Shown here one piece after another: positions 17,256 to 25,504 of a stretch of 35,429 nucleotides of DNA. Numbering within the stretch: position 1 is the first letter of the stretch; each line of letters opens with the position of its first letter. The notes beneath the pieces are model-generated. The model had not been told where the DNA came from, did no database searches, and saw nothing but the letters and a program-made list of their open reading frames with translations. Made by a program: the position numbers and the translations under genes. The stretch lies in NCBI GenBank assembly GCA_012523085.1, contig JAAYJC010000161.1:1-35429 (forward strand), read 5' to 3'. The stretch comes from Clostridiales bacterium. GTDB taxonomy: Bacteria; Bacillota; Clostridia; Oscillospirales; Oscillospiraceae.

Positions 17256-17921
17256 TCAGCTGCTCTTAGAACTGTCGGGCAGCGGGCCGGGCTCGATACC
17301 TTTCACCTGTTCGCCGGTATAACTCATGATTCCTCCTGCATCGAGGATGATTTGATAGCCCATTTCCTCCAGCATTTTGCCCGCTGTAGCGGATCGGTTT
17401 CCGCTGCGGCAGTAAAGGATGACAATATCCGTCTTTTCAGGAACCGCTGACAATATCGATGTTTTTATATTATCCAACGAAATATTTTTCGCGCCGCTAA
17501 CATGCCCGTTACCGTATTCTTCGATCGTTCTGACATCAATAAGATGCGCTATATCCGGTAGGTGGCGCAAAATAGCATCGCTCGTATCGAAGGAAATGAC
17601 CGTATGGCCGGCATAAGAGCTGATCTCCTCCGCAGCTATAACACTTCCCTGCGGCGGCCAGGATAAACGCAAATAGGATCCGATTTCGAATCGATATAGG
17701 CTGCCTGCCGGGGGCACTGTTATGTTCTCCGGAAAGTTCAGGGATATCAGCTGTCCCTTAGGGAGCTGACTTTCCGAGGATTTTGTCACCAGCGCGCTGT
17801 TTTCCTTTAATATAATCCCCTGAAATTCGATTGTATCCGCTGTTTCGCCCGGAACGCCTGAGCAGGCGGAGGTCATCAGGCACAGGGCTGCGGACAAGAT
17901 ATAAACCATTTTGATTTTCAT
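17256..17921 (-). CDS. rhodanese-domain lipoprotein
   Basis: A 221-residue exported protein. The signal peptide MKIKMVYILSAALCLMTSAC ends in a lipobox, so it should be anchored outside the membrane. Residues about 30-110 form a beta-rich segment (FQGIILKENSALV, GSYLRLSWPPQG) like the small DUF3221-type domains of Firmicutes lipoproteins. Residues about 125-212 are a rhodanese domain (HLIDVRTIEEYGNGHVSGAKNI) with active-site loop CRSGNRS, whose Cys carries persulfide in sulfurtransferases. Extracellular rhodaneses may transfer or sense sulfane sulfur. The AGGAG site supports the start. It lies 26 nt downstream of the DNA polymerase IV gene and just ahead of the broken acetyltransferase, so the three form one minus-strand unit. 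Confidence 0.85.
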   Translation of the reverse strand: MKIKMVYILSAALCLMTSACSGVPGETADTIEFQGIILKENSALVTKSSESQLPKGQLISLNFPENITVPPAGSLYRFEIGSYLRLSWPPQGSVIAAEEISSYAGHTVISFDTSDAILRHLPDIAHLIDVRTIEEYGNGHVSGAKNISLDNIKTSILSAVPEKTDIVILYCRSGNRSATAGKMLEEMGYQIILDAGGIMSYTGEQVKGIEPGPLPDSSKSS

Positions 17922-17947
17922 TGTCGTGCTCCTTTACACGAAGGTGT

Positions 17948-19195
17948 TTAGCCGCCTTCATCTTTTTTTTGTTTTATTTGCGCCTTATACTTTTTGCCGA
18001 CATCCTCCCCATATCGGTAAATAGAGCCTCGGGTAATCGTATCCGAACCGAACTTCCTGCGAATGCCGTCAATTGTTTTATCCAGCTTCCTTTGACGGTC
18101 TTTATGTCCATCTGAAAAAAGCGTTTGCTGCATAAAGGCGTCCCGGGTGATGTCGGACAAAGAGACGCCGAGCAGGCGCAAAGGCGTCTTCTTGTCCCAG
18201 AGATCGGTATACAGTTTTTTGGCAACGGCATAAATCTCGGCGGTTATGTCCGTCGGCTCGTCCAGTTTCTTTTGATGTGATTTGTTCTTAAAATCATTGC
18301 CGCGTATGGTGACGCATACAGAAAAAGCCCGCGCACCGTCGGCTCTCATCCGAGATGTGACGGTGTCGGTTAAAGCAAGAAGAATCCGGTAGGCCTCTTC
18401 GGTTGTCGTCACATCCTTTTCAAGTGTCGTCGAGCTGCCGTATCCTTTCGCGTCCTCCGCTTCGGCCAAAACGGGTGAATTGTCAGTGCCGTTTGCGTAT
18501 TCTCGCAACTGCCGACCGTGTTTCTTGCCGACTAATGCTTGTACAGTTTGCAGATCGGCTGTCGCCAGATCCCCGATTGTTAATATATCCGCTTTTTTCA
18601 GAAGATCCGCTGCCACCCGTCCAACGGAAAACAATTCAGCGACAGGCAGCGGCCAAAGCTTGGTATCCATTTCTGCTAAAAACAGGGTATGGACCTTATC
18701 GGGTTTTTCAAAATCACCGGCCGTTTTCGCAAGCAGCTTGTTGGGGCCAATGCCTATGTTTACCGTAAAACCCAGCGTATCGCGGATTTCATTTTTTATT
18801 TTTATTGCGATAGCGACAGGATCGGGATAAATCTGTTCGGTTCCGCTCATGTCAAGAAAACACTCGTCAATGGAGTACTTTTCTACGATCGGCGCATATT
18901 TTCTGCAAATGTCCATGAAAGCTCGTGAGCATTTCTCGTACAATTGAAAATCCGGTTTAAAGAGCAAAAGTCCGGGGCATTTCCGGAGAGCTGACGCAAC
19001 AGGCTCTCCGGTTTTGATATTAAATTTCTTTGCCGGAATGGATTTGGCCAGGATGACACCGGTTCTTTTTTCTCTGTCACCCCCAATGGCCGAAGGAATC
19101 ATTCGAATATCTTCTGCACCCTGTGCACAAAGCCTTGCCGCTTCCCAGGAGAGATACGCGCTGTTTACATCGACATGAAAGATAAGGCGCTTCAT
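17948..19195 (-). CDS. dinB: DNA polymerase IV (Y-family translesion polymerase)
   Basis: A 415-residue Y-family polymerase that copies past DNA lesions with low fidelity. Catalytic acidic residues are visible as D9 in FHVDVNSAY and D110-E111 in YSIDECFLDM; Tyr14 is in the place of the steric-gate aromatic that excludes ribonucleotides. TVNIGIGPNKLLAK and a helix-hairpin-helix-like LLKKADILTIGDLA follow, then the little-finger domain (about 230-345). The C-terminal tail is basic (KKYKAQIKQKKDEGG); no clear clamp-binding QLxLF-type end is seen, though QQTLF at about 364-368 is a good internal beta-clamp motif. AGGAG precedes the ATG. It heads a unit with a rhodanese lipoprotein and an acetyltransferase remnant. 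No consensus Gram-positive LexA box (GAACN4GTTC) was found upstream; a different palindrome is present. Confidence 0.93.
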   Translation of the reverse strand: MKRLIFHVDVNSAYLSWEAARLCAQGAEDIRMIPSAIGGDREKRTGVILAKSIPAKKFNIKTGEPVASALRKCPGLLLFKPDFQLYEKCSRAFMDICRKYAPIVEKYSIDECFLDMSGTEQIYPDPVAIAIKIKNEIRDTLGFTVNIGIGPNKLLAKTAGDFEKPDKVHTLFLAEMDTKLWPLPVAELFSVGRVAADLLKKADILTIGDLATADLQTVQALVGKKHGRQLREYANGTDNSPVLAEAEDAKGYGSSTTLEKDVTTTEEAYRILLALTDTVTSRMRADGARAFSVCVTIRGNDFKNKSHQKKLDEPTDITAEIYAVAKKLYTDLWDKKTPLRLLGVSLSDITRDAFMQQTLFSDGHKDRQRKLDKTIDGIRRKFGSDTITRGSIYRYGEDVGKKYKAQIKQKKDEGG

Positions 19196-19249
19196 ATGGC
19201 GGCACTCCTTTCCGAAGAGTTTATCGGCAGAAGAGATATTGAGATTTCC

Positions 19250-19263
19250 AGTGTATCTACACT
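19250..19263. promoter_or_regulatory. palindrome AGTGTA-TC-TACACT upstream of dinB
   Basis: A perfect 6+6 palindrome with a 2-nt centre lies 55 nt upstream of the DNA polymerase IV start, where an operator would be expected. It is not a LexA-type site. TGTA...TACA half-sites are used by several GntR and other repressors, but none can be named. Confidence 0.4.
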
Positions 19264-19499
19264 AACACTAAAATTCTACCACAATATAATAAAATAAGGT
19301 ATACCCTGTTTAAAGCGGCTTGATTTAATACCGAGAATTATTCGAGAAAGCGGCAAATGACGCAATAACCGGTTATGGGACATGCTCTTCAGACCGGTCA
19401 GACAAGGTACCCTTTTGTTGCTTAAAGTATTGCTATTTATACTGTTTAATCATATGATAAGCATAGGATATTCAAATTTCAAAACAAAGGAGATAGGAC

Positions 19500-20321
19500 A
19501 TGCCGACCGTTAATGATTTTTGCCGGATGGGAACAGAGATTGAGCAGGCTTTGAACCTGCGCGAAGCACCGATAGCGCTTAAAATTTTGTATAAAAATGA
19601 TGAAGTTTCGGATATATTTATAAGACCGCGCAGGGACATGAAGAAGAATCTCGCGTTTTGTCAGGCATTGACAATCGTTCGCCATAACAGAAAATCTATT
19701 GCGATGCTAAAAGAGGATAACTGGTGCATATGGCCTCTCATATCATTTAATAATACACCTTTGGACGAAAACGACCACGAGCTTCTGGGTGATAAGCATT
19801 TTATGAAAGATCCGGAAGCAAGCAAAGCGTATTTTAAAGACGAGTATCCACGGCTTAATACGCAAAAGGAAGTAATCGGATATACCCTGTCACCTCTTTC
19901 CGATTGCAGCTTTGAGCCGGATATCGTTATGATTTACTGTTATCCCGGACAGCTGAGAAACCTGCTTATGGCCTCAAAATATGAAACGGGTAAGACCGCA
20001 CAGGCCTCTTTGGATACTTGTGCCTCCTGCGTACACGCGGCAATTCCCGTACTAAACGGTGATATGCCCTATAATGTTTCCATTCCCGATCCCGGCGATT
20101 ATGAGCGGGGACTGTGTGATGAAAATTATATGATTTTTACGATGCGCGGTGATCGGGTAGAAGAGGTTGTGAGCGGGATAAAGGCTTTATCTAAATTCGG
20201 ATTTGGATACCGCAATCTGACCATGGACATGAATTTCAACTATCCGCGCCCCGAGTTTTACATAAGAATGTTTGAAAAATGGGGTCTGGAAAAAGGTGAA
20301 CCCTGGGGGCCGAGATTTTAG
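19500..20321 (+). CDS. DUF169 protein
   Basis: A 273-residue protein of the DUF169 (COG2043) family, found mainly in anaerobic bacteria and archaea and without an established function. Family-like patches are LREAPIALKILY near the N-terminus, CQALTIVRHNRKSIAM, EPDIVMIYCYPGQLRNLL, and a Cys pair in DTCASCVHAAIPVL; DUF169 members typically conserve a Cys here. The C-terminal part (LSKFGFGYRNLTMDMNFNYPRPEFYIRMFEKWG) is also typical. There is no signal peptide. AAGGAGATAGGAC lies just ahead of the ATG, and a plausible promoter (TTGCTT at about 19418, TACTGT 16 nt on) is upstream. The next gene, a PHP phosphoesterase, follows by 75 nt, and a shorter DUF169 protein is encoded beyond it on the other strand. 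Confidence 0.85.
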   Translation: MPTVNDFCRMGTEIEQALNLREAPIALKILYKNDEVSDIFIRPRRDMKKNLAFCQALTIVRHNRKSIAMLKEDNWCIWPLISFNNTPLDENDHELLGDKHFMKDPEASKAYFKDEYPRLNTQKEVIGYTLSPLSDCSFEPDIVMIYCYPGQLRNLLMASKYETGKTAQASLDTCASCVHAAIPVLNGDMPYNVSIPDPGDYERGLCDENYMIFTMRGDRVEEVVSGIKALSKFGFGYRNLTMDMNFNYPRPEFYIRMFEKWGLEKGEPWGPRF

Positions 20322-20396
20322 TATTTCCATGCCGCGGTTAAAGTTTTGCATTCATACCTATCATGAAATAAACATCAGACACTGGAGGAAACCGTC

Positions 20397-21071
20397 ATGT
20401 ATCTGTACGAAACACATCTGCACACCGCCGAGGTAAGCCGCTGCGCGAGCGGCAGCGCTTCCGGACAGGCGGCATATTATAAACGTATGGGTTTTACGGG
20501 AATCGTTGTGACGGATCATTTTCTCGGTGGAAACACCATCGTACCGGACGGTCTTACCTGGGAACAGAAAGTAAACATGTTTTGCAAGGGGTATGAACTG
20601 GCCGCAGAGGAGGGCGAAAAACTGGGATTGGATGTGTTTTTTGCTTGGGAGTACACCTATATGGGCATTGATTTTCTCACATATGGTCTGAATAAGGCAT
20701 GGCTTCTGGATCATCCCGATATTGACAAGCTGTTTATTAATGATTATCTTGATCTGGTACGAAACGAAGGCGCTTTTGTCGTCCACGCTCATCCGTTCAG
20801 AGAAGAGGCTTACATCCCGGTGATACAGTTGATGCCCAGAAGGGTAGATGCAGTAGAAACCATTAACGCGGAACGCAAGGATTTTGAAAACCGGCTGGCT
20901 GCAAAATACGCGGAAGCATATGGGCTGAAGATATCTGCCGGGTCCGACAACCACCATGGCGTCCAGGAAAGCCTTTGTGCCATCGGAACGGATAAAAAGC
21001 TTGAAACCATAGCCGACTTCATCAGCGTTATGCGGTCCTCCGCATTTGAGATCGTCAGAATGCCGGGCTGA
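20397..21071 (+). CDS. PHP-domain metal-dependent phosphoesterase
   Basis: A 224-residue protein of the PHP superfamily, which hydrolyses phosphoester bonds using a cluster of metals held by His and Asp. Visible ligands are ETHLHTAEVS at the N-terminus, VVTDHFLG, a Glu in FFAWEYTY, HAHPF in the middle and SAGSDNHH near the C-terminus, so all PHP motifs are intact. The size is that of stand-alone members such as histidinol-phosphatase-like or nucleotide-phosphate phosphatases; the substrate cannot be told. GGAGG with proper spacing sets the start. It follows a DUF169 gene and converges with a second one, suggesting a link with that uncharacterised family. A hairpin follows the stop. Confidence 0.88.
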   Translation: MYLYETHLHTAEVSRCASGSASGQAAYYKRMGFTGIVVTDHFLGGNTIVPDGLTWEQKVNMFCKGYELAAEEGEKLGLDVFFAWEYTYMGIDFLTYGLNKAWLLDHPDIDKLFINDYLDLVRNEGAFVVHAHPFREEAYIPVIQLMPRRVDAVETINAERKDFENRLAAKYAEAYGLKISAGSDNHHGVQESLCAIGTDKKLETIADFISVMRSSAFEIVRMPG

Positions 21072-21117
21072 TGTAAACCTGTCATGCAGTTCTTCGATTA
21101 TATTGATGAATAGTAAT

Positions 21118-21153
21118 ATGACCATGTGGGCGCTCTGGAGCCCGCATGGTCAT
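21118..21153 (+). terminator. terminator after the PHP gene
   Basis: Fourteen-nt arms (21118-21131 and 21140-21153, one G-U pair) with an 8-nt loop, followed by TTTAAAC, lie between convergent genes and may serve both strands. Confidence 0.65.
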
Positions 21154-21166
21154 TTAAACATAATGA

Positions 21167-21206
21167 CTTATACCAATCCTCATATTTTGTTAAGGATTAG
21201 TATAAG
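21167..21206 (-). terminator. terminator after the second DUF169 gene
   Basis: Fourteen-nt arms (21167-21180 and 21193-21206, one mismatch) with a 12-nt loop begin 10 nt after the minus-strand stop at 21216. The downstream RNA is U-rich but lacks a clean U-run. Confidence 0.6.
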
Positions 21207-21215
21207 AACAAATCA

Positions 21216-21929
21216 TCAAATTCTTTCGGCTATTTTCAGCCAGGTTTTTTTGGTTAAAAAGCTTTCCTCCACCTGCTCTTCGAGCTCCAGAAAACGCTTA
21301 TAGGGCATACTGAAAGAAAGCAGGTCTTTGTCAATGAACATTCGAGCTGAGGGGTCAGTCAGTCCAATAACACATCTCGGGTTTTCTGATTCCGCTTCCT
21401 TCATCGCATATAAAACTGCCTGAGCGCAGCCGGCGGCAAAATCCACCTTGACATTGTCCTGTGTCGGTTTATCATAATTGGCAAATTGAACGAGTGCAGA
21501 CAATTGATCCGCATTGACCAGAAAAACAACAATTCCGGGCGTTTCTTCTCCGATTAGCTCAGGCAGCGGTTTAAAAACCACAAACTCTCTCGTCCTGATT
21601 TCCGGTAAACAAGCTATAAACGCGCTCGCCAGTTCGGGGTTTTTTTTATAATACTCCCCTTCTATGGCGTCGTTGCCCGTTGACAAAAAATATTCAATAT
21701 GTCCGGGATCAAATTTTTCAAAGCCTAACCCTGTTTTCCCGCCGACACAGGTTGTGGAATGCGTATCAAATACAGCTGTACGCCCTTTGGCAGCCGCGTC
21801 CAGCATGGATATTACACAACCCCATCTGCCTTCACGAAATTGCAGCGCATTTAGAGGCTTTGTGTCTGTTCCGAACACCGCTATGGGGAAGCTTTTCAGT
21901 TTTATTGCTTTTCCTATTTTGCTTTCCAT
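21216..21929 (-). CDS. DUF169 protein, short form
   Basis: A 237-residue protein that also belongs to DUF169 (COG2043), though diverged from the 273-residue member at 19500. Characteristic segments are [13 protein letters not shown] at the N-terminus, [60 protein letters not shown], and [13 protein letters not shown] with its Cys in the usual place; the ending ([29 protein letters not shown]) is typical. Three Cys (in GCVI, TTCVGG, AGCAQ) could bind a metal, haem or Fe-S cofactor, as has been speculated for the family. An AGAGGAATC site precedes the ATG at 21929. It is monocistronic and followed by two hairpins. Confidence 0.85.
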   Translation of the reverse strand: MESKIGKAIKLKSFPIAVFGTDTKPLNALQFREGRWGCVISMLDAAAKGRTAVFDTHSTTCVGGKTGLGFEKFDPGHIEYFLSTGNDAIEGEYYKKNPELASAFIACLPEIRTREFVVFKPLPELIGEETPGIVVFLVNADQLSALVQFANYDKPTQDNVKVDFAAGCAQAVLYAMKEAESENPRCVIGLTDPSARMFIDKDLLSFSMPYKRFLELEEQVEESFLTKKTWLKIAERI

Positions 21930-22232
21930 ATTTGATTCCTCTTTTCGCAGTTTGTGTGCGCTGTTTATCTTCTTTGCTCTTTCTGTCCCGACCTCTCAGC
22001 TGACGAAGGTGCGGCATTGCAATGCAAACGATGCCATGCATTGATGTGCGTAAATCCTTGCTGTGGTATAGTAAAAGGTGTATGATGAATACCGTAGCAA
22101 GGATTCAGAAAGCAGGCCGCGGAAGAATTGAGGTTGTCCTGTTGTTTTTGTGAATCACGATGAGCGCTTTGCGATTGTTATCGCTAACGCTTAGGACGCC
22201 AATATGATTTAGGAGCGAGATCCCAAAAGCGG
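21930..22232. other. intergenic region with an inverted repeat
   Basis: No gene is supported here. An imperfect 17-nt inverted repeat (22053-22069 and 22089-22105, two mismatches) with a 19-nt loop is the only clear structure and may be a terminator for the minus-strand elongation-factor gene, which ends at 22233. Confidence 0.4.
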
Positions 22233-22640
22233 TTACACATGATAATCACCGGATGCTTCCGGCTGATATGTAACTTTTTTTATCTCTATTTCGGTAACGC
22301 CGGATGGTACTTCCCATTTTATCCGATCGCCTTCCCGGTAACCAAGTATGGCGGTGCCGATCGGTGAAAGAACGGACAGCTTGTTTGTGCTCAAATCGGC
22401 GTCCTCCGGATAAACCAGAGAAACCTCGATATCCTCTTGATTGAGATGTAATATCGCACGAGAATTCATCGTTATGATATTCTGTGGAATTCCGGAGGAA
22501 TCGACTACATCGGCGTTTTCGATTTCTTCTTCCAGTTTTCTCATCGATTTATCCAGCATTTTGCCGTTTTTCATCGCATCATCAATGATACTTTTCAGTT
22601 TTTCCTTATCTGTTTTTGTTATATAGATTACCTTAGGCAT
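22233..22640 (-). CDS. GreA/GreB- or Rnk-type RNA polymerase-binding protein
   Basis: A 135-residue protein. The ATG at 22640 (MPKVIYITKTDKEKLK) is chosen because GGAGGAG lies 7 nt upstream; the longer frame to 22685 is not needed. Residues about 10-45 make a short helical hairpin (DKEKLKSIIDDAMKN, KSMRKLEEEIENA), and residues 50-130 are the GreA/GreB C-terminal fold (NSRAILHLNQEDIEVSLVYPEDAD, KLSVLSPIGTAILGYREGDRIKWEVPSG). The coiled coil is much shorter than in true GreA (about 75 residues), so the Rnk branch is the closer match; Rnk binds RNA polymerase but does not stimulate transcript cleavage. It seems to be a single-gene unit. Confidence 0.85.
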   Translation of the reverse strand: MPKVIYITKTDKEKLKSIIDDAMKNGKMLDKSMRKLEEEIENADVVDSSGIPQNIITMNSRAILHLNQEDIEVSLVYPEDADLSTNKLSVLSPIGTAILGYREGDRIKWEVPSGVTEIEIKKVTYQPEASGDYHV

Positions 22641-22742
22641 GTCGGCTCCTCCTTCATTTTGCTGATACCATCGATTAATAAACAATTTACACTATATTTG
22701 ACCGGAAAAGCATGCTGTACCTGAACGAAATATAACGCATAC

Positions 22743-23064
22743 GGCTGCTTCAATTATGTGCGCAGCCATGCGCTATTATTTGTCTGTTTGCCAAAAGGGC
22801 CTTCATTTATTACGATAAACGTAAAAAATAAAGCCCTTCACAGTGGACAAGAATGCTATGACTGTTCTTTTATCATTATAGAGAATAATTTTACGCAAGT
22901 CAAGCCCGGCAGAAAAGCAGACGAAAAACGATTGAATATTCGATTTGGTTTTAAGTAAGAATTGCCGGCTTTCGGGCTATTGGTGACTTGCTGACTTGAT
23001 TCATGATGCCGGCCAGATATTACAACGGGTGCACCCTCACCCGGTTTTTCATCTAATTATTTAG
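22743..23064. other. intergenic region with small hairpins
   Basis: No supported gene. Two small structures are visible: GGCTGC at 22743-22748 pairing with GCAGCC at 22762-22767, and AGGGC near 22796 pairing with GCCCT near 22833 with a partly paired A/T-rich interior. They may be terminator-like. A 66-residue ORF across this stretch lacks a ribosome binding site and any likeness. Confidence 0.35.
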
Positions 23065-23085
23065 TTGAAGGAAATGGAGTTTACG

Positions 23086-24618
23086 GTGAAAACCAATTGC
23101 CGATGTTATGACAAAATCACCGACGCTTATGTGTGCCTTATGCTGCTAGTCTTTCCGCTTTGGAAGGGAAGTAGCGGATACCTCAATATTACTGCAGCAA
23201 AATACGGCTTTTTTCTGTGGTCGGCACTGGTTTATATCGGCCTTATGCTTATCACAGCGGGTTTGTGCCTTTTCACCGGAAAATACAGGGACACAGCCGA
23301 AAAAGGCATGACAATAAGCCCGACTCAAATCTGCATTTTGATTTATGCTTTGCTCTGTTGTGTGTCGGCGGTGTTGTCCGACTACGGTTCAAAGGTCTGG
23401 CTCGGTGCGGGAAGATATGAAGGGGTAAGCACCATTTTGCTATATGCGGTTATCTTTTTGCTAGTATCCTGTTTCGGTAAGCTGAGGAAGCTACACCTGT
23501 ATTTGATCGGCGCTGTGGTAACAATCAACGCTGTAATCGGGATATTGCAATATTTGGGCTATAATCCATTTATGCTTTATCCGAAGGGCTATACGCATCA
23601 TGACGCATTTACCCTGTATGCCAATGCTTTTTTGGGTACATTGGGCAACATTGATCTTCTGTCGGCTTTTTTGTCTCTTATGCTCCCGCTTTTATATGCC
23701 TATTATCTGCTCAATGAAAAAACCGGCCTGATGCTTGTTCCGTTTACAGCGGGGGTTTTTCTTTTACTTCTATCAGGCGTCAGCGCCGGGCTCGTTGGAA
23801 TCGGCGGCGGCCTGATCATTACGTTTCCCGCATTAGCAAATTCAAGGCAAAGGCTTGCGAAGGTTTTGCGGGCGGGGGGGCTTTCATTTTTCAGCGTGGC
23901 AGTTTATACTTGCCTGAATGTGACATATGAAAACCGAATCATCGGCATTCACCCGAAGTTCGGTGCTCCTGTTGCGGTTTCGGCAGTAATTGCTGCCGCC
24001 CTGATCTGCCTATCTCACTTTATGAACCGAAGCGGGATTAAGGCCGAATGGAATGAGAAAAAAGCAAAAAGAATACGCGTTATCTGTGTGATAGCGGCAA
24101 TCGCCGCTTTTCTCGTGGTGGTCCGGGCATATCCGTTTTCAAGCGGGGCTTTGTCGGAAATGCATCGGCTGTTGTGGGGAGACGTTGACGCTTCCTTCGG
24201 ATCATCCAGAATACAAATTTGGCGGCAGGCGGCGGGACTGGTACCGGAGCACATATGGTTTGGCGGGGGTCCGGATACGCTGGCGGAACGCATAGGGTTT
24301 ACCTTCAAGCGGTTTAATGAAGTGACCGGGACAATGATTGAAACGTCAATAGATAACGCGCACAACGACTATCTTAACATTTTGGTAAATACGGGCGTAA
24401 TCTCCCTTTTGGCTTATCTTGCGGCTATATTTATCGCTGCCGTCCGGACCTTAAGGGCCGGCCTTGAAAACAAAACGGCGGCTGTTGTTTTTGTTGCGCT
24501 TTTGTGTTATCTGATCCAGATGCTTTTCGGTTTCAGTATTTGCATTGTGTCGCCTTTTTTCTGGATATTATTTGGGCTGCTTGATGCAGCCTTGTGGGGA
24601 AAGCGCATAATGAGGTAA
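23086..24618 (+). CDS. O-antigen ligase-like (Wzy_C) membrane protein
   Basis: A polytopic membrane protein of about 510 residues with some eleven hydrophobic helices. I favour the GTG at 23086 as start because GGAG ends 6 nt before it; ATG at 23074 or TTG at 23065 would give slightly longer forms. The diagnostic Wzy_C region is near residues 350-450: a large loop with GRYEG-like and SFGSSRIQIWRQA, FGGGPDTLAERIGF, then DNAHNDYLNILVNTGVISLLAYL, the conserved HN motif. Such proteins polymerise or ligate lipid-linked glycans, or glycosylate proteins, at the outer face of the membrane. No glycosyltransferase or flippase genes are near, so the acceptor is unknown. Confidence 0.85.
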   Translation: MKTNCRCYDKITDAYVCLMLLVFPLWKGSSGYLNITAAKYGFFLWSALVYIGLMLITAGLCLFTGKYRDTAEKGMTISPTQICILIYALLCCVSAVLSDYGSKVWLGAGRYEGVSTILLYAVIFLLVSCFGKLRKLHLYLIGAVVTINAVIGILQYLGYNPFMLYPKGYTHHDAFTLYANAFLGTLGNIDLLSAFLSLMLPLLYAYYLLNEKTGLMLVPFTAGVFLLLLSGVSAGLVGIGGGLIITFPALANSRQRLAKVLRAGGLSFFSVAVYTCLNVTYENRIIGIHPKFGAPVAVSAVIAAALICLSHFMNRSGIKAEWNEKKAKRIRVICVIAAIAAFLVVVRAYPFSSGALSEMHRLLWGDVDASFGSSRIQIWRQAAGLVPEHIWFGGGPDTLAERIGFTFKRFNEVTGTMIETSIDNAHNDYLNILVNTGVISLLAYLAAIFIAAVRTLRAGLENKTAAVVFVALLCYLIQMLFGFSICIVSPFFWILFGLLDAALWGKRIMR

Positions 24619-24736
24619 ACGCGATATTTAAACGGTTGCGAAAATCCATTGATCAATATAAGCAAGTAGTTTATACTAATCTCCAATAAATGTGTAAACT
24701 AAGTATTAAATTGGCTTCATGAAATGGAGAGGTATT

Positions 24737-25423
24737 ATGCTGGGAAATAAAAAAGGATATAAAATCAAGATTTTGAAAGGCGGACCGTATCTGGTAACAG
24801 GCGGGGTCCCGTTAAGCGAGAAAGTAATCACGCCTGTCGGAAAGGCTTACGTTTTTACTGAAGGTCGAAAGTTTGCGCAGGCAGAGACCTACCAGCTGTG
24901 CCGCTGCGGAAAGTCAAAAAACCATCCGTTTTGCGATGGCGCTCATATAGCTGCGGGTTTTGTCGGTGACGAATCAGCCACCAATGACGATTATTATGAT
25001 CGGGCTGATTTGCTCGAGGGCCCCGAGCTTGATTTGCTTGACGATGATCGCTGTGCTTTTGCGCGTTTTTGCCACACCGAACAGGGTACGACCTGGCGGC
25101 TGACGCTCAAATCTGATGACCCGGACGCCAGGGCAAAAGCGATTAAGTCAGCTTCTGACTGCCCTACCGGGCGTCTTGTTGCGCTTGACAAAGACGGGAA
25201 CGCATTTGAACACCAATTTGAACCGTCAATCGATGTCATTCAGGATCCGGAATACACCGTAAGCGGTGGATTGTACGTTAAAGGCTATATTCCCATCGAG
25301 TCTTCGACAGGGGAACTGTATGAAACGAGAAACAGGGTAACATTATGCAGATGCGGGAAATCAAGAAACACGCCATACTGCGATGCCAGCCATGTACCGT
25401 ACAAATTCCGGGATGGAATGTGA
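24737..25423 (+). CDS. double-CDGSH iron-sulfur protein
   Basis: A 228-residue cytoplasmic protein with two CDGSH-type [2Fe-2S] motifs. The ATG at 24737 is chosen for the GGAGAGG site just upstream. The first motif, near residues 55-72, is CRCGKSKNHPFCDGAH; the second, near residues 203-220, is CRCGKSRNTPYCDASH. Both keep the three Cys and one His that hold the cluster. The central part has CAFARFC and SDCPTGRLV, resembling the divergent single-cluster ferredoxin domain that often sits between CDGSH units. The arrangement CDGSH - middle domain - CDGSH is known in bacteria and suggests an electron-transfer or redox-sensing role. The gene is 81 nt upstream of an ApbE-type flavin transferase, likely co-transcribed. 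Confidence 0.9.
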   Translation: MLGNKKGYKIKILKGGPYLVTGGVPLSEKVITPVGKAYVFTEGRKFAQAETYQLCRCGKSKNHPFCDGAHIAAGFVGDESATNDDYYDRADLLEGPELDLLDDDRCAFARFCHTEQGTTWRLTLKSDDPDARAKAIKSASDCPTGRLVALDKDGNAFEHQFEPSIDVIQDPEYTVSGGLYVKGYIPIESSTGELYETRNRVTLCRCGKSRNTPYCDASHVPYKFRDGM

Positions 25424-25504
25424 AAACGAATGTATAACGTACAGCGGCGTTTATGCAAGATGGACACCCGGACGCATGGCAAGTGTTGCTTTTTGGGATG
25501 GAAT

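Noticed and set aside
20361-21125. Minus-strand ORF of 254 codons opposite the PHP gene
   Set aside because: It is the shadow of a PHP gene whose metal-binding motifs are all intact; no ribosome binding site and no family likeness on the minus strand.
22758-22958. Plus-strand ORF of 66 codons upstream of the Wzy-like gene
   Set aside because: No ribosome binding site, covers hairpins, no recognisable product.
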